Part shown: positions 12,169 through 23,035 of the stretch, one piece after another
Layout of the letters: every line of letters starts with the position of its first letter
Position numbering within the stretch: the first letter of the stretch is position 1
NCBI GenBank assembly: GCA_004764695.1
Contig: SMSO01000006.1
Coordinates: forward strand, 538,859-602,858
Length of the DNA: 64,000 bases
Reading direction: 5' to 3'
DNA from: Schizochytrium sp. TIO01
Taxonomy: Eukaryota > Sar > Bigyra > Thraustochytrida > Thraustochytriidae
The notes under the pieces: model-generated
The model's database searches: none
Told to the model about the DNA's origin: nothing
The model's input: the letters and a program-made list of their open reading frames with translations, nothing else
Program-made: the position numbers and the translations under genes

Positions 12169-12670
12169 TCCTTTCTTTCGAGCCTAAGCCGACTTGACTG
12201 CTTCAAGTTCCGCACAGCTCGAAGAAAAGAGCTCGAAGAAGAAGAAGAAGGAGGAGGAGGAGAATAAGGAGAGCCTGAAGAACGAGCGCTGTTCTGGCTA
12301 GCTTCAACTTGGGTACCGAGTTTGCAGCTTGCAGAAGGAAGGAAGTGTTTTCTTCCAGAGAGCCTTTGCTTCTTCCTTCTTTTGGGTCTCGCCGCGTCGA
12401 GGTGTAGGGGGTGGCATACATACATGCATACATACATACTTACAGACTTACTTATATTACAATACAAAGGCACATACATACATACATACATACATACATC
12501 GCACAGAACTGAATGAAAGGAGATGAGATGAAAGGAGAAGAAACGAAAGGAAGCGAGATCAATGAATGAGTGAATGAATGAGTGATATATATATATAGAG
12601 AGAGAGAGAAATGTCAACCTGCGTTGCAATTAGTCAGTCATTCCTCGCTTTTTCTGCCAAAGACATCCGT

Positions 12671-15200
12671 GAGAACAGGCAGTTAAGTTAACGGGGCAGG
12701 TACCCTAGCTGCCTTCTCTAGACCAGACAGTACCTACCTTCTTGGCCGGCTGTTAGTTGGTTGGTTAGTTCGTTAGTTAGTTAGTCAGTCAGTCAGTCAG
12801 TTGTAGTAATTGTGCCATTCTGCGATTGCACCATCATCCGCATCATCATCGTCGAAATCTGGCGCTAGGGCCGCCCTACCGGTTGGTTTAGCAGTAGGAC
12901 AGATCGGGCGCGAGAGAGAAAGGAACAGAAGCGAATGGTTCTTTCAGAAAGTAAATTGATCTACTCATCAGCTGTTTGTCGCGTCATTTCCACTCCTGAA
13001 AAGCCCCCCGTTTCTGCCTACGACACGCATGCATGAACGTAAATGACATATCATAACTCCGCTCACTCACTCGCTCGTCCATCGGTGCTCGTGAACTCGA
13101 TGATTGAGCTTGCCTCGAGAGTTTTGATCGAGTCTTTCGAGGGCTGGCTAAGTGAAGACTTGGGTTTTGGCTTCGGCTTCTTCGATTCAAGTTAGTTCCT
13201 CAAGGTGCGTGCCTTTTCCAAGTCTTTTTGATTGTTTGCTTGCAATCAGCTGCTCAGGTCTTCGCAATCGAGGCTTTGAACCTCCTCCTGGAGCCATCCA
13301 TTGACTTAGGAACTGCTTCTTCAGCTTCTGCTTGAAGTTTAACTTTTGCTATAGCTTTAGGTTGCTTGCTTGTTTGTTCTTCTGGTTTTTTGCTAGTTTG
13401 GAGCCGTCGGGGCATTCGGGTCGCTGTTCTGAGAGATAAAAGCCCGCATTTCAAGGGGCTTTTGCTCTAGCTTTCGAATGCTTTCCGTTTCGTCTTGTCT
13501 TATTTTCATACGGACCGTTTGCAATGGCTTTCTCTTTTTGTGCAAACGATGCCCTTTGTCCTTCAACTCGGTCGATGCCAAGATTTGCCAATGTATGCCG
13601 CAGAAGCGATTGCAATTCAACAAGTAAACACGCGCTCAGAGGGAGTCTTTGGGGCGATGATCGATCGATGGGCAGTGAGTGAGTGAGTGGTTTATGAACC
13701 TAATCTAGCCAGCGTCTTGAAATTCGATTCGCAAATAACTACTCTCCAATTTCCTATAAAAGTGATCGTCGTCATCCATCAAAACGGGGCGATGCACAAT
13801 ACTGCGCGTGTGTGCTTCATTCATTCGCCTTTCTCCTTTCTGAAAAGAGTCCATTTCAAGGGCCAAATCGCCTCGGCAATCAGGAACCTGTTCGCTAGAT
13901 TCACCATCGAGTCAAACACAGATGATGCCATTTGGTTGATGTCATCGCGGCCCAACACGATCGATAATGCGATGATCGCAAAGGAATGTCTGCAACAAAA
14001 TACAAGAGAGTACAAACCCAGCCAGAGCATTTGCCTAAGAACCTCTGAATCCTCAAGCTATCGACACCTATCAACTGTAATTCTTCAGCCACTGTAAATA
14101 CAAATATTTTTTTTTTTTTTTAAAATAAATAAATATAACCCACCAACACAGTCTCCTCCTCCAGTACATACATGTAAGCTCACCGCGCATGCACTTTCTG
14201 GTCTAAATTTTGACGCTACGAGTCACTTACCATCGCCTACCCCGGCGTTTCCTCTTACTACTCTTAGCGGAGCAGCATTCACGTTTAGCCATCGTCGGCT
14301 TTCGATGTATAGAGAGAGAGAGAGAGAGAGAGAGAAGTAGCAATGATGGCGACGGTCGCTGGATCGCTGGACACGTTTCGTGATCTCGATACCCTTATCT
14401 CCACGAGGGCCGACCTCGACGAGCTCTTCTTTGCAGCTTCTCCGCAGATTTGGCACTCTAGTCAATTTGCGGTTGGGCCTCGAAATCGATGCGAAATGTA
14501 ATGTACCAAATGCCCCTGAGTCTGTCTGTCTTGAAATCGATCATTTTTTATTTGTTTACCATTTTTGTTATCTTCATCACCATCTTACTTATTGTTTTCT
14601 CTGGCTGGCGGAGGTAAGGTACCTCACTACCTCTACGTAAGCAAGTAAGCAAACGCATCGGAAATGAGCGAATGAGAACTCTCTCTCTCTATCCATATAC
14701 GTGGATATATATATATATACATACAGAGGTAGGTAGGTAGGTGAGGTACCTATTGCTTCCTAGGCAGGTAGGTGCGTCCATCATCCATCGCCGTTTACTC
14801 TAGATCGAGCTAGAAGCTCACTCGGTCCGGGCAGCGGCTGTTCCAATGGGGCTGTTCATCTCAGCCACTGTGCGCCATGCTCACTTCCTGTCACGCTTCC
14901 AATGTGACCATCGCTCGTTCATCATTCATTCATTCATTCATTCATTCATTCATTCATTCATCATCATTCATGAGTAGCTAAATCTGCTCGCGTGGTGCCT
15001 TTTAATAGATTTCGTTTATCTGTGCGTTGCGTTGCGGTGATCTTTGATCTTTCTAATGTAGCCTATAGAGTGAATGTGAGGAGCAGCGGGAAAGCTCAGG
15101 TTCGTACGCGCAGGAAGAGCTTATCTCTGCGCAGCCACGGCTTCAGATAAGAGCATCCTCCTATTCAGCTTTTCAATCAACACTCCAAAAGCTTGAAGTT
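12671..15200. other. Gene-poor stretch with exon-like minus-strand segments
   Basis: No gene can be called. Two minus-strand features deserve mention. Just upstream of a good donor (ATG|GTAAGTGA at about 14228), a short frame opening with an ATG reads MAKRECCSAKSSKRKRRGRR, a strongly basic sequence like a nuclear-localisation first exon. Lys/Glu/Arg-rich open stretches lie at 13254-13454 and 13393-13623, but in different frames and without a GT between them to allow splicing. Repeats: (AG)n at 14311-14335 and (CATT)n at 14923-14962. AGGTACCT occurs at 14617-14624 and 14744-14751. Confidence 0.35.
14923..14962 (+). repeat. (CATT)n microsatellite
   Basis: About ten copies of CATT, flanked by partial copies. 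Shorter tracts of the same unit lie at about 17870-17920 and 22446-22464. Confidence 0.93.
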
Positions 15201-15516
15201 TTTATTTTTTTATTTTTTTTTTTTTTTTTTAAATATTATTATTATTATTAATCTTATAGATTTTAAATAAATAATTTACCGTAGCCGCACTAAGCGCCGT
15301 GATAATAGTCTTTGCGCCATGATCATTTCGGTTTTCATTTCCAACAGCCAGACTGACTGACGCACATTGCGCTCCAAAATTTTCACCTCTTGCTAGAAAT
15401 AAGTAAGTAAACAAATAGATAAATAGCTTTAAGCTTGAGATTGACAGAAAGTATAATGAGTAATTAACATCCAGACTCGCTGAAACAAGTGGAGAAACCT
15501 TCCCTAAAAGCTATAA

Positions 15517-15563
<47 letters not shown>
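15517..15563 (+). repeat. (AATC)n microsatellite
   Basis: Nearly twelve uninterrupted copies. The same unit recurs near 23370-23395 and, as GATT, near 21184-21211. Confidence 0.93.
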
Positions 15564-15906
15564 GGTATCGTTCTCCATTATGATCGTCACTCACTCTTCG
15601 AAACAACAGAGACTCACTGAGTGAGAGGAGTCCCTTGAATCCTCAAATACCCTCCTTTCCCATGTACCATCGACCTGGAAGGGGTGTACTGGGGGATTAT
15701 GACTAGGTCAGATCCGGAATGCGTCGCACTGCCACGGTCCCAATTTCGCCCGACGGAAGGAACGAGCGACAACCATGCAGACGCCCCACCGCTCTTTCTC
15801 TTTCTTTTTCGTCTGCTTTTCTTCCTTATTATTATTGTTCTTGTTGTTGTTGTTGTTGTTATTATTATTATTGTTATACTTCTTCTTCCTATTATTAAAA
15901 TATACA

Positions 15907-15945
<39 letters not shown>

Positions 15946-15953
15946 CAGCAATT

Positions 15954-16221
15954 AAAGAGATGAAAAACTGAAGGATTCCCAATAATTTACAAAGCGTATG
16001 TTTTTTTTTTTTTTTTTTTTTTTTTAAACTTTATATTTTATGGAATAAAATAAAATAAAGTTTCATTTAAATATACATAAAACCTGAAAGAAAGAGATGA
16101 AAAACTGAAGGATTCCCAATAATTTACAAAGCGTATGTTTTTTTTTTTTAAATTAAAAACTTTATATTTTATGGAATAAAATAAAATAAAGTTTCATTTA
16201 AATATACATAAAACCTGAAAG
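15954..16221 (+). repeat. Tandem direct duplication of an AT-rich unit of about 135 bp
   Basis: Unit 1 (15954-16090) and unit 2 (16091-16221) match almost base for base. Both begin AAAGAGATGAAAAACTGAAG and share ATTCCCAATAATTTACAAAG, then a poly-T run, then a TTTATATTTTATGG segment, and end in AACCTGAAAG. They differ mainly in poly-T length and a few bases just after it. The next five bases (AAAGA) start a third copy. The near identity implies a recent event. No coding potential is seen. Confidence 0.92.
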
Positions 16222-16226
16222 AAAGA

Positions 16227-18064
16227 CCCCGATTGGAAGATGAAGGAATAGCGGAGACAATCATACGATGTATTAGTCTGTATAATTTTGTGGTACAAAA
16301 GAAATTGATAACCAAGCAAATAAACACGTCACTACAAAACATAATAAAATCAAAAAGGCAATCAATCAGTCAGTCACAATGAATCAATCCTCAATTAGTC
16401 AATAAAAAAAAATCCATCAATCGCTGCGGAGATAGATTTCTATCTTCGAGTCACCTTCTTTGGGCTCTGCAAGCTTGGCTTTGGCCTGCGGACGTTTGCC
16501 AGCGCGCACCAATCCTGGCTGGCTTGGAGGCCTCGAGGCCGCTGGCTGGCTGTTTCTGTTCCTTTATTGAGTTTTGCTTGGTTTGCTTAGTTTGTTTTAT
16601 TGGGTGTTCTTTGTGTCTTTGTTCGTTTGTTTGTTTCTTTCTTTGTTTCTTTCTTTGCGGGAGCGGGCCGAGGCCTGCGGCACTCCTGGCTGGCTGGCTA
16701 GCTGGCTAGCTAGCTACTAGCTACAAAGGCCGCTTTGAAGGTCCTGGTGAACTAGTTCCTAGGTACCTACCTACCTCCTACCTAAATGCTGCCTCGGGTT
16801 GGAAGTCGTCAAGGCGAGGATACGCTTGTTTCTTTCTCTCCTGTGGCTCCTTTTAAGAGCATTCTTCCTCCAAACTCACATTTGCAGCCTTTTGAGGCGA
16901 GAAGATACTGCCATTCTTCTTCAGGCGTTCTCTTTCCCTCCTCCTTCAATTTTCCATCTTGTCATTCATATTACTTTATTTTATTTTATTTTATTTTATT
17001 TTATTTATTTTATTTTATTTTATTTTTGTTAACGACGATCTTTTTGTTAAGAAGGGCAATTATTGGAGTGTTGTTTTAAAAATAAAAATAAATAAATGAA
17101 CTAAAGAACATCAAAGAACAGAAAACAGTATCTCTGGGATTGGGAAAGAGGAAAATGAAAAAGACAAAGGCAGGATTTTGAAACTAGACAGACATATGGC
17201 ACGTTCTTAAAGGAGGATAGAGCACGACAAGCAGCTTCAACTTCAATTTCAACTTCAACTGGAGTTTCAACTTCAAGGAGTTCAACTCCAACGAGTTCAA
17301 CTCCAACGAGTTCAACTCCGGTCTTCTTGAAGGCTGAAACGCATCGATCGCCGTTGGGAGCTGCGCCCCGCTGCACTTGATCGGCGTCTCGCGTCGCATA
17401 AGCCCCTGGCACATCGCATGATCTGCAGCTAGGCCAGCGAGCAAGGTCGGCCCGATTTCGATCTTCAACCGTGACGTGAACGAAGACCCATTTCCAAGCC
17501 CGCTTTCTTTCAGGCCAAGGCGATGGATGCTTTGCATTCCTTCTTAAGCCCGCTCTTCTGCTGCATGCACGCATGCATACATCATACGCGTATGTGCGTG
17601 CGCGGTGGCGCCCTAGAATCATCTCAGGTCACAACAACTTCAACGCATGATAATCGGGACCGCTCCTGAACATGATCTGAAAAGATCACGACAGCTGTTC
17701 TTCGCTGCCTCTGCCATTCGCAAAAAAGCGCGCTTTCTCCGCTTTGGGTGTCTGCGGGAACAAAGTCAAACCAGAAAGAAACCACACCAGCGACAGATGC
17801 ATTGCACAGGCGGATTTGTGCCTCCGGCGTCTCGACTTCTATGACTTATTCGTCTACTAATTTCAAAATTCCATTCATTCATCCATTCACTCATTCATTC
17901 ACTCATTCATTCATCCATTAATTCGTTCATTCTCTTAGGTGCTTCCCTATAAGCGGCGAAAGGAAAATAAAGAAAGCAACAACAACAACAACAACAAAAA
18001 CAGCATCAACAGCATCAACAGCAGCATCAACAACAACAAAAACAACAACATCAACAACAACAAA
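16227..18064. other. Gene-poor stretch with pentanucleotide and CAA-type repeats
   Basis: A (TTTTA)n tract lies at 16977-17026 and a CAACAG/AAC-rich tract at about 17978-18064. A 15-bp unit related to AACTCCAACGAGTTC is repeated at about 17276-17320, giving Leu-Glu-Leu-Asn-Ser or Val-Glu-Leu-Val-Gly on the minus strand. Both minus-strand frames across 17190-17620 are open, so neither can be called a gene. AGGTACCT occurs at 16761-16768. Nothing recognisable is encoded. Confidence 0.4.
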
Positions 18065-19310
18065 CTGTGCGGAAGAGGGGCTCATAGGCGTCGGCGCTGT
18101 GGCTTTGGGCCTCTTTTCCGCCCGAATGCGGCGATTTTAGCGACCTTGGGCGAAATCTGCCACGCTCCAAAGGCCGCATTTTGCGCTGATTTACACTCGC
18201 TCCCTCGCGAGGGATCTGGCGAGCGGGCGGGCGGGCGACCCCTGCAAGCAAGCTCGTCGATGCGGTCTGCAGCCAACGAAGCGGGCAGGCAGGCAGGCAG
18301 GCAGCTAGGCAAGCGAGCGAGCCCGCGCGACTTCAAGATGAGCCCGCCATCGCCGCGCTCGCGAGGGATTACGCGGGCCACCCGTTCCTCAACTCAACGA
18401 CCCGTTTCCGCAATTCCTCGCTGCCTTCGTCTTCTTCGGGTTCTCGCCAAGCTCGCGGAGTCAGTTCCTCTGCGCCAGAGCTCTCTCGAGAACCGGCCTC
18501 ATCAGCGCTGCGTGCAAGTCAGTTGAACATCGGATGGGCATTACGGCGGCGGCGTCGTCGACGACGAAGAAGAAGGAGAAGAAGAAGGAGACGCGGAGCT
18601 CGAAATCTCAGCCATCTCCAAGGCCTCCTTGCGGTCGTTCAAATGGCCACGAGAGATTTGATCGACAGGTCGATAGACTGTCACGGCAGCAGAAAGGGCA
18701 TTTCACTCCTCCTTCACGGGTCTGCTTGTCTTCTTCTTCGTCTTCTTCTTCGCCTTCTTCTTCGCCTTCTTCTTCGCCTTCTTCTTCGCCTTCTTCTTTG
18801 CCTTCATCTGCCCGGCGCGGATACATCCTTCGGCGCGAAGATCGCTTCCTCAGCTCTCAAGCAAGACACGTACGCATTAGCCGCGGCATTCTCGCGAAGC
18901 GATCCGCTCCAGCGCAGGTCCACGCGAGGCACGTACTGTGTCCAAGCCAAGCCAAGCCAAGCCAAGCCAAGCCTGTCTGCCTGCACAAGCCAGCCTCGAG
19001 AGAACCACTCGCTCGCAGGAGGGCCGTGGCCTCCTCGCTGCTGCAAGCGGTTTGCTCGCTTACGCCGCGGCGGCCGCCCTTTCGAGGCGCAGAAGCCGTG
19101 GAATTACAGGGGCCAAGGGCTTACGCGTACCTTTTTTCAAACACACAGAGCAACGAAGAAGCAAAGGAACGATCAAAGAAAGCATCAATGACAAATCCAT
19201 CAATGCAAACTCAATCAGTCCCAGAACTTGAATATGCTACAACGTCTTGCGCGCGGGAATCGAGCGCGGCCGCATCTTGGCAACTCCGGGGTCCCGCCTG
19301 AGTGACCCTT
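18065..19310. other. GC-rich block open in several frames
   Basis: The block has high GC and long open frames on both strands. The longest is a plus frame from an ATG at 18534 to 19301 (255 codons), rich in Ser, Pro, Arg and Lys. An overlapping plus frame and several minus frames are also open, so stop-free length is not evidence of coding here. Two minisatellites sit inside it: a 12-bp TTCTTCTTCGCC unit at about 18730-18806 and a GCCAA pentamer at 18942-18972. On the minus strand the first would read Lys-Lys-Lys-Ala, like a linker-histone tail. No domain was recognised. It may be an exon cluster or non-coding. Confidence 0.3.
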
Positions 19311-19545
19311 GCACCGCTGCTTTTGCTCATCAGATGCATTATGATGGCCTGCTTTCTCTATCTAGAGGATCAGATTTCGTTAGATGATGCGGGCGGTCTC
19401 CGTTTTCTTTCATGATTTGGGCATTTTTGTAGTAAATAGATAGATAGTTACAAACTTCATTTTACAAAAGGAAGGCCAAAGTTTAGATGAGAAAGGCACA
19501 TCCATCAGATTCTATTTTCTAATTTATTCTACTTTATTCTAATTG

Positions 19546-19587
19546 AAACTAAAACTAAAACTAAAACTAAAACTAAAACTAAAACTA
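19546..19587 (+). repeat. (AAACTA)n hexamer tract
   Basis: Seven copies of AAACTA, read as TAGTTT on the other strand. It resembles telomere-type hexamers in its T/G arrangement but matches none of the common telomere repeats exactly. Confidence 0.9.
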
Positions 19588-20733
19588 TTTTTAAAATAAA
19601 AAACAAATTATTTTGAGAACTAATTAATGTAAATTTAAAATTGAGAAAAAGAAGAAAGGGCAGTATGCAAGAAATGGTGAAATCGGAAAGGCTGTTACAT
19701 ACATGTCCAGAGCTTCTCAAGCTAGAAATGGTTCCGGGTACCGACCAGGAGCCGGAGGTGCACGAAAAAGATGTCTTCTTCTTCCGCGATGTCTTTGAAT
19801 CACTTTCATTCAATAAGCGAGGCTTCTCCAAGAAAGGAAAGTATCCTCCCCGTACTTCTTAGGGTTCTTGTGAGTGCCGCACTTCGCGTTCTACGGCTCT
19901 TCGGCGCTTCTTGCTGCAAGAAATGAATAAAGAACTGCCCTTCTTTCGAGTTCTTCTGCTGCGGTGAGTATGGCGAGCTTGAAATTTGACTGCACCTCTG
20001 CAAATTTCCACCTCTGCCGCATGACGGTCCAGTCACAGTCAGTGCCCTCCTTGCGATTGACCAGAAATCTGCCTGCCAGAGGCCGTGTTGATCATACACC
20101 AAACTCTCTCCGTCTGCTCTTTCCGTACCTACCCTCCCAAGCCGCTGCTCGTCTTCGCAAACGCTGACATCAGACGAGACGGACTTTATGATCCTGAGCG
20201 CCATCATAAGCCCCATCGTATGCACCGCTTCTCTAGCACCCTCCTACTGCCAATGCTAGGTCCTTGCTTCCCTCTTATCCCTGGAGGGCACGAATCTAAG
20301 GCAGCTAGCTACAAACAATCTATCAAATTCTAACCGTGGCGACGAAGCACTCTTCAAGCAAGCAAGCAAATAAGTTTGCCTGCCTGGAGCCGGCCTTCGA
20401 GCGGACTTGAAATGGGCGCCTTCAGGTTTCCAGACGCGCAAGCGAATCCTCGAGGCCAGCTTGGAAACGAACTTGAGAGAAAACAAACAGCTTGCTTGCT
20501 TGCTTTCGTGCCATCCTTTTTCCCTTTCAGAGGGTAGGTACCTAGAGAGTCAGGGGTGATAGCTTAAAACCTTTTAGCGACTTTTGGGTTTTTAAAAAAA
20601 GCCAAAGCATCCATCACTCATTGGCCAGGTAGGTACCGAGGAAGGTACGTACGTACCTATTTTGCTACCAAAGGGTGCCGGTGCGTGCTTACCTTCTCTG
20701 CTTAGTTTGACCATTCTGTCCTGTTCAGACTTA

Positions 20734-20820
20734 TTCTTCAATTCTTCAAGTTCTTTCTTCAATTCTTCAAGTTCTTTCTTCAATTCTTCAAGTTCTTTCT
20801 TCAATTCTTCAAGTTCTTTC
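20734..20820 (-). repeat. 21-bp minisatellite that would encode a perfect heptad on the minus strand
   Basis: About four copies of a 21-bp unit (TTCAATTCTTCAAGTTCTTTC). The unit is exactly seven codons. On the minus strand it reads KKELEEL repeated, an ideal coiled-coil heptad, inside a frame at 20592-20804 whose start is an ATG at 20802-20804. The remainder of that 70-codon frame is not recognisable. The array degenerates into (CTTT)n at 20815-20870. It is more likely non-coding repeat DNA than a gene. Confidence 0.85.
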
Positions 20821-21180
20821 TTTCTTTCTTCAAGTTCTTTCTTTCTTTCTCTTTCTCTCTCACTTCGAATGATGATCTACTTTCTTCTTTTTTTCCCACC
20901 ACCTGAACCGGCACAGAACGCCTCCAGGAGACAGGCGCCCTCAGTCCCCCGATGAAATGCATTTCCTCGATTTCCTCGAGTTCCTCAATTTCGCGCCGCC
21001 GGGCCCTCGACTCGCGTGGCGGCCTGGTCTCCGGCGCCGTGGCTTGGCGTGGAGCCGCAGGAGAGCGCCCGCAGAGCGTCCAGCGAGGCCCGGGAAGACC
21101 CTGGAGGCCTTCGATGATGCTTGACTGCTGCTGTGGCAATCCTATGACCAATCAATCAATCTATCTGCCAATGTATCTAT

Positions 21181-21212
<32 letters not shown>

Positions 21213-21376
21213 CTTGGAGGAGGTTCGTGACGCGGAGTGCGACAGCAGCTCGTAGGGAATCCTAGTGGCCATTTAGCGCGACTGTTGCGATTTGAAGATT
21301 TCGATTTTTGAAATCGTCGAGCAAAATTCAAAGTTCAAAGTCCAAAAATTCAACGTTCAAAATCAAAATCAAAGCT

Positions 21377-21421
21377 CAAAGTTCAAAGTTCAAAGTTCAA
21401 AGTTCAAAGTTCAAAGTTCAA
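21377..21421 (+). repeat. 7-bp (TCAAAGT)n minisatellite
   Basis: Six head-to-tail copies, with diverged copies extending back to about 21328. Seven is not a multiple of three, so the tract reads in all frames and is unlikely to be coding. Confidence 0.9.
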
Positions 21422-23000
21422 TCGGAGCGGCGCGAGCTCGCGGTTTGTTCGTTTGGGAGATGCTCGGGTGGCTCGGCGGCAGGCAGCTCCGGCGGGATGA
21501 CGCCGCCCGCCAGCCAGCCAGCCAGGCTAGCTCAGGTCAGGCTAGGCTTGCCCAGCAGCCTGCTTGTCAAGAAAGTCGAGCATGAAGCTGAAGAAGCGTG
21601 GCCAGGACCTCGTTTGGAATCCCTGAGGTTGCACCTTCAAGCGCCAGTAAGCGATTCTCGCAAGAAGCCTCTTCGGCGAAGACGCGAACCCGAACTCGGA
21701 CCCGGACTCGAAGTCTAGTTTCCAAGCTATGGCTGGCTAGCCTCTGCTGCGTCGAGGGTGCAGGAGCAAGCTTGGTACCGACTGCTGCTACCGGCACCGC
21801 GTCAGCAAGCTCCATCCAGGTTACAGTTGAGGAGAGGAATTACAGTTGAGCAGGAGAATTACTCACTGACGAACTTGTTAGCGGGCAGGAGGACTAGCTA
21901 GCTAGCTAGCTAGCCAGCCAGCAGCTCGTGCATCGCTGGACGCCTTCGGGGCTGTAGAGCTTGCTGGACACCGGAAGGGGGCGACATCTAGTCCTGCCAA
22001 CCAGGAACATCGTCCCAGTCAGGCGGGCTCTGAAGTCCAACTCCACGATACAGATCGTCGCAAGATGGTGGCCACTACTGTGAGTGATTCCTACGGCCAC
22101 AGATTCATCATCGCCATTTCGGGCGCAACTCGGGAGGTGAAACCTGCGGCTGCTATGACGATATTTCAACAAGGTAGGGTTCCTATTCCAGGGCGCTCGT
22201 ACGTGCAGCGAGTGGAGTGGTGGCTTTTGCCTCTTCAAGACTAGAATTGGCCTTACCTACCTGCGCAGCTCTGTGGAGACAATGAGGCTGAGAATAGATT
22301 TGTGCTGCCGAGCTGCTCGAGACGCGACGATGAATTTTGAGGCAGTGCTTTCAGATCTCAAATCTCGCTGTTACGCATATCAACCGACGACATTTCATTT
22401 GTTTCATCTCGCTTTTTTACTTGGACTTCATACATATTTGTGATATTCATTCATTCATTCATTCCTCTTTTCAGGGTGTACCAGTAATGTAATTTGGTAG
22501 CTTTATTTTAATTTTGTTTTAAAGTAAACATTTTAATATTGACTACAGAAGTATTTATAAAAAGAAAAAATATCGTCTCAGGCTCTTTTACATTTACATT
22601 TTTGTTGTTGTTAATAAAAATATTTTTGTTACAAGTATTAAAAAAAATAATGAAAAATTGAATGAAACTAAATTGTTTTTTATTTTTTTTATTATTATTA
22701 TTAACAGATAAAAAGAAAAGAAAAAGAAAAAAGGCGCCATAGTATGTAAGTAAATAAGATGTTTTGATCACCTGCATCGAAGTTGAACCCAAACTATACG
22801 CTCTCTGAGTCCTTCCTCTCCACTCTACAGACGTGGTACCTACCTCCGTTCTGCTCAAATCTTGGAACAATAAATACACATCACAGAAGAGTGATTTTCG
22901 CGTGAAATAAGCAGTTTACATCAATTCGCAGGGTCTCGCACCCATCGAGTTTGCTCATTCAGCGCCATTATAAACAAAGAGAGAGAAAGAGAGAGAAAGG

Positions 23001-23034
<34 letters not shown>
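23001..23034 (+). repeat. (GATA)n microsatellite
   Basis: About eight copies of TAGA/GATA following GAGA-rich DNA. Confidence 0.93.

Positions 23035-23035
<1 letters not shown>

Larger units (their letters stand above)
9606..12670. promoter_or_regulatory. Upstream region of the Myb gene, packed with tetranucleotide repeats
   Basis: No supported gene. The region lies 5' of the minus-strand Myb gene and should hold its leader and promoter. It is TC/AG-rich and contains (GTTT)14 at 10689-10744, (TC)n at 11488-11507, (CAGA)n at 12127-12168, and (CATA)n at 12416-12440 and 12473-12500. It also has (GCTT)n at 10332-10346 and (ACTC)n near 10062. A TATA-like stretch lies at 9970-9992. A donor-like CAG|GTAAGT is at about 12067-12075 on the plus strand. 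The same repeat classes recur upstream of the kinase gene near 50.4-51.6 kb. The regulatory role is inference from position. Confidence 0.4.

Noticed and set aside
13495-14097. Plus frame of 200 codons interrupted once by TGA, as a read-through gene
   Set aside because: The stop lies in a (GAGT)n repeat, the translation is unrecognisable, and opposite-strand frames are also open.
18534-19301. 255-codon plus frame as a gene
   Set aside because: Other frames on both strands are open over the same GC-rich DNA, composition is low complexity and no domain is visible. Kept only as part of a region entry.
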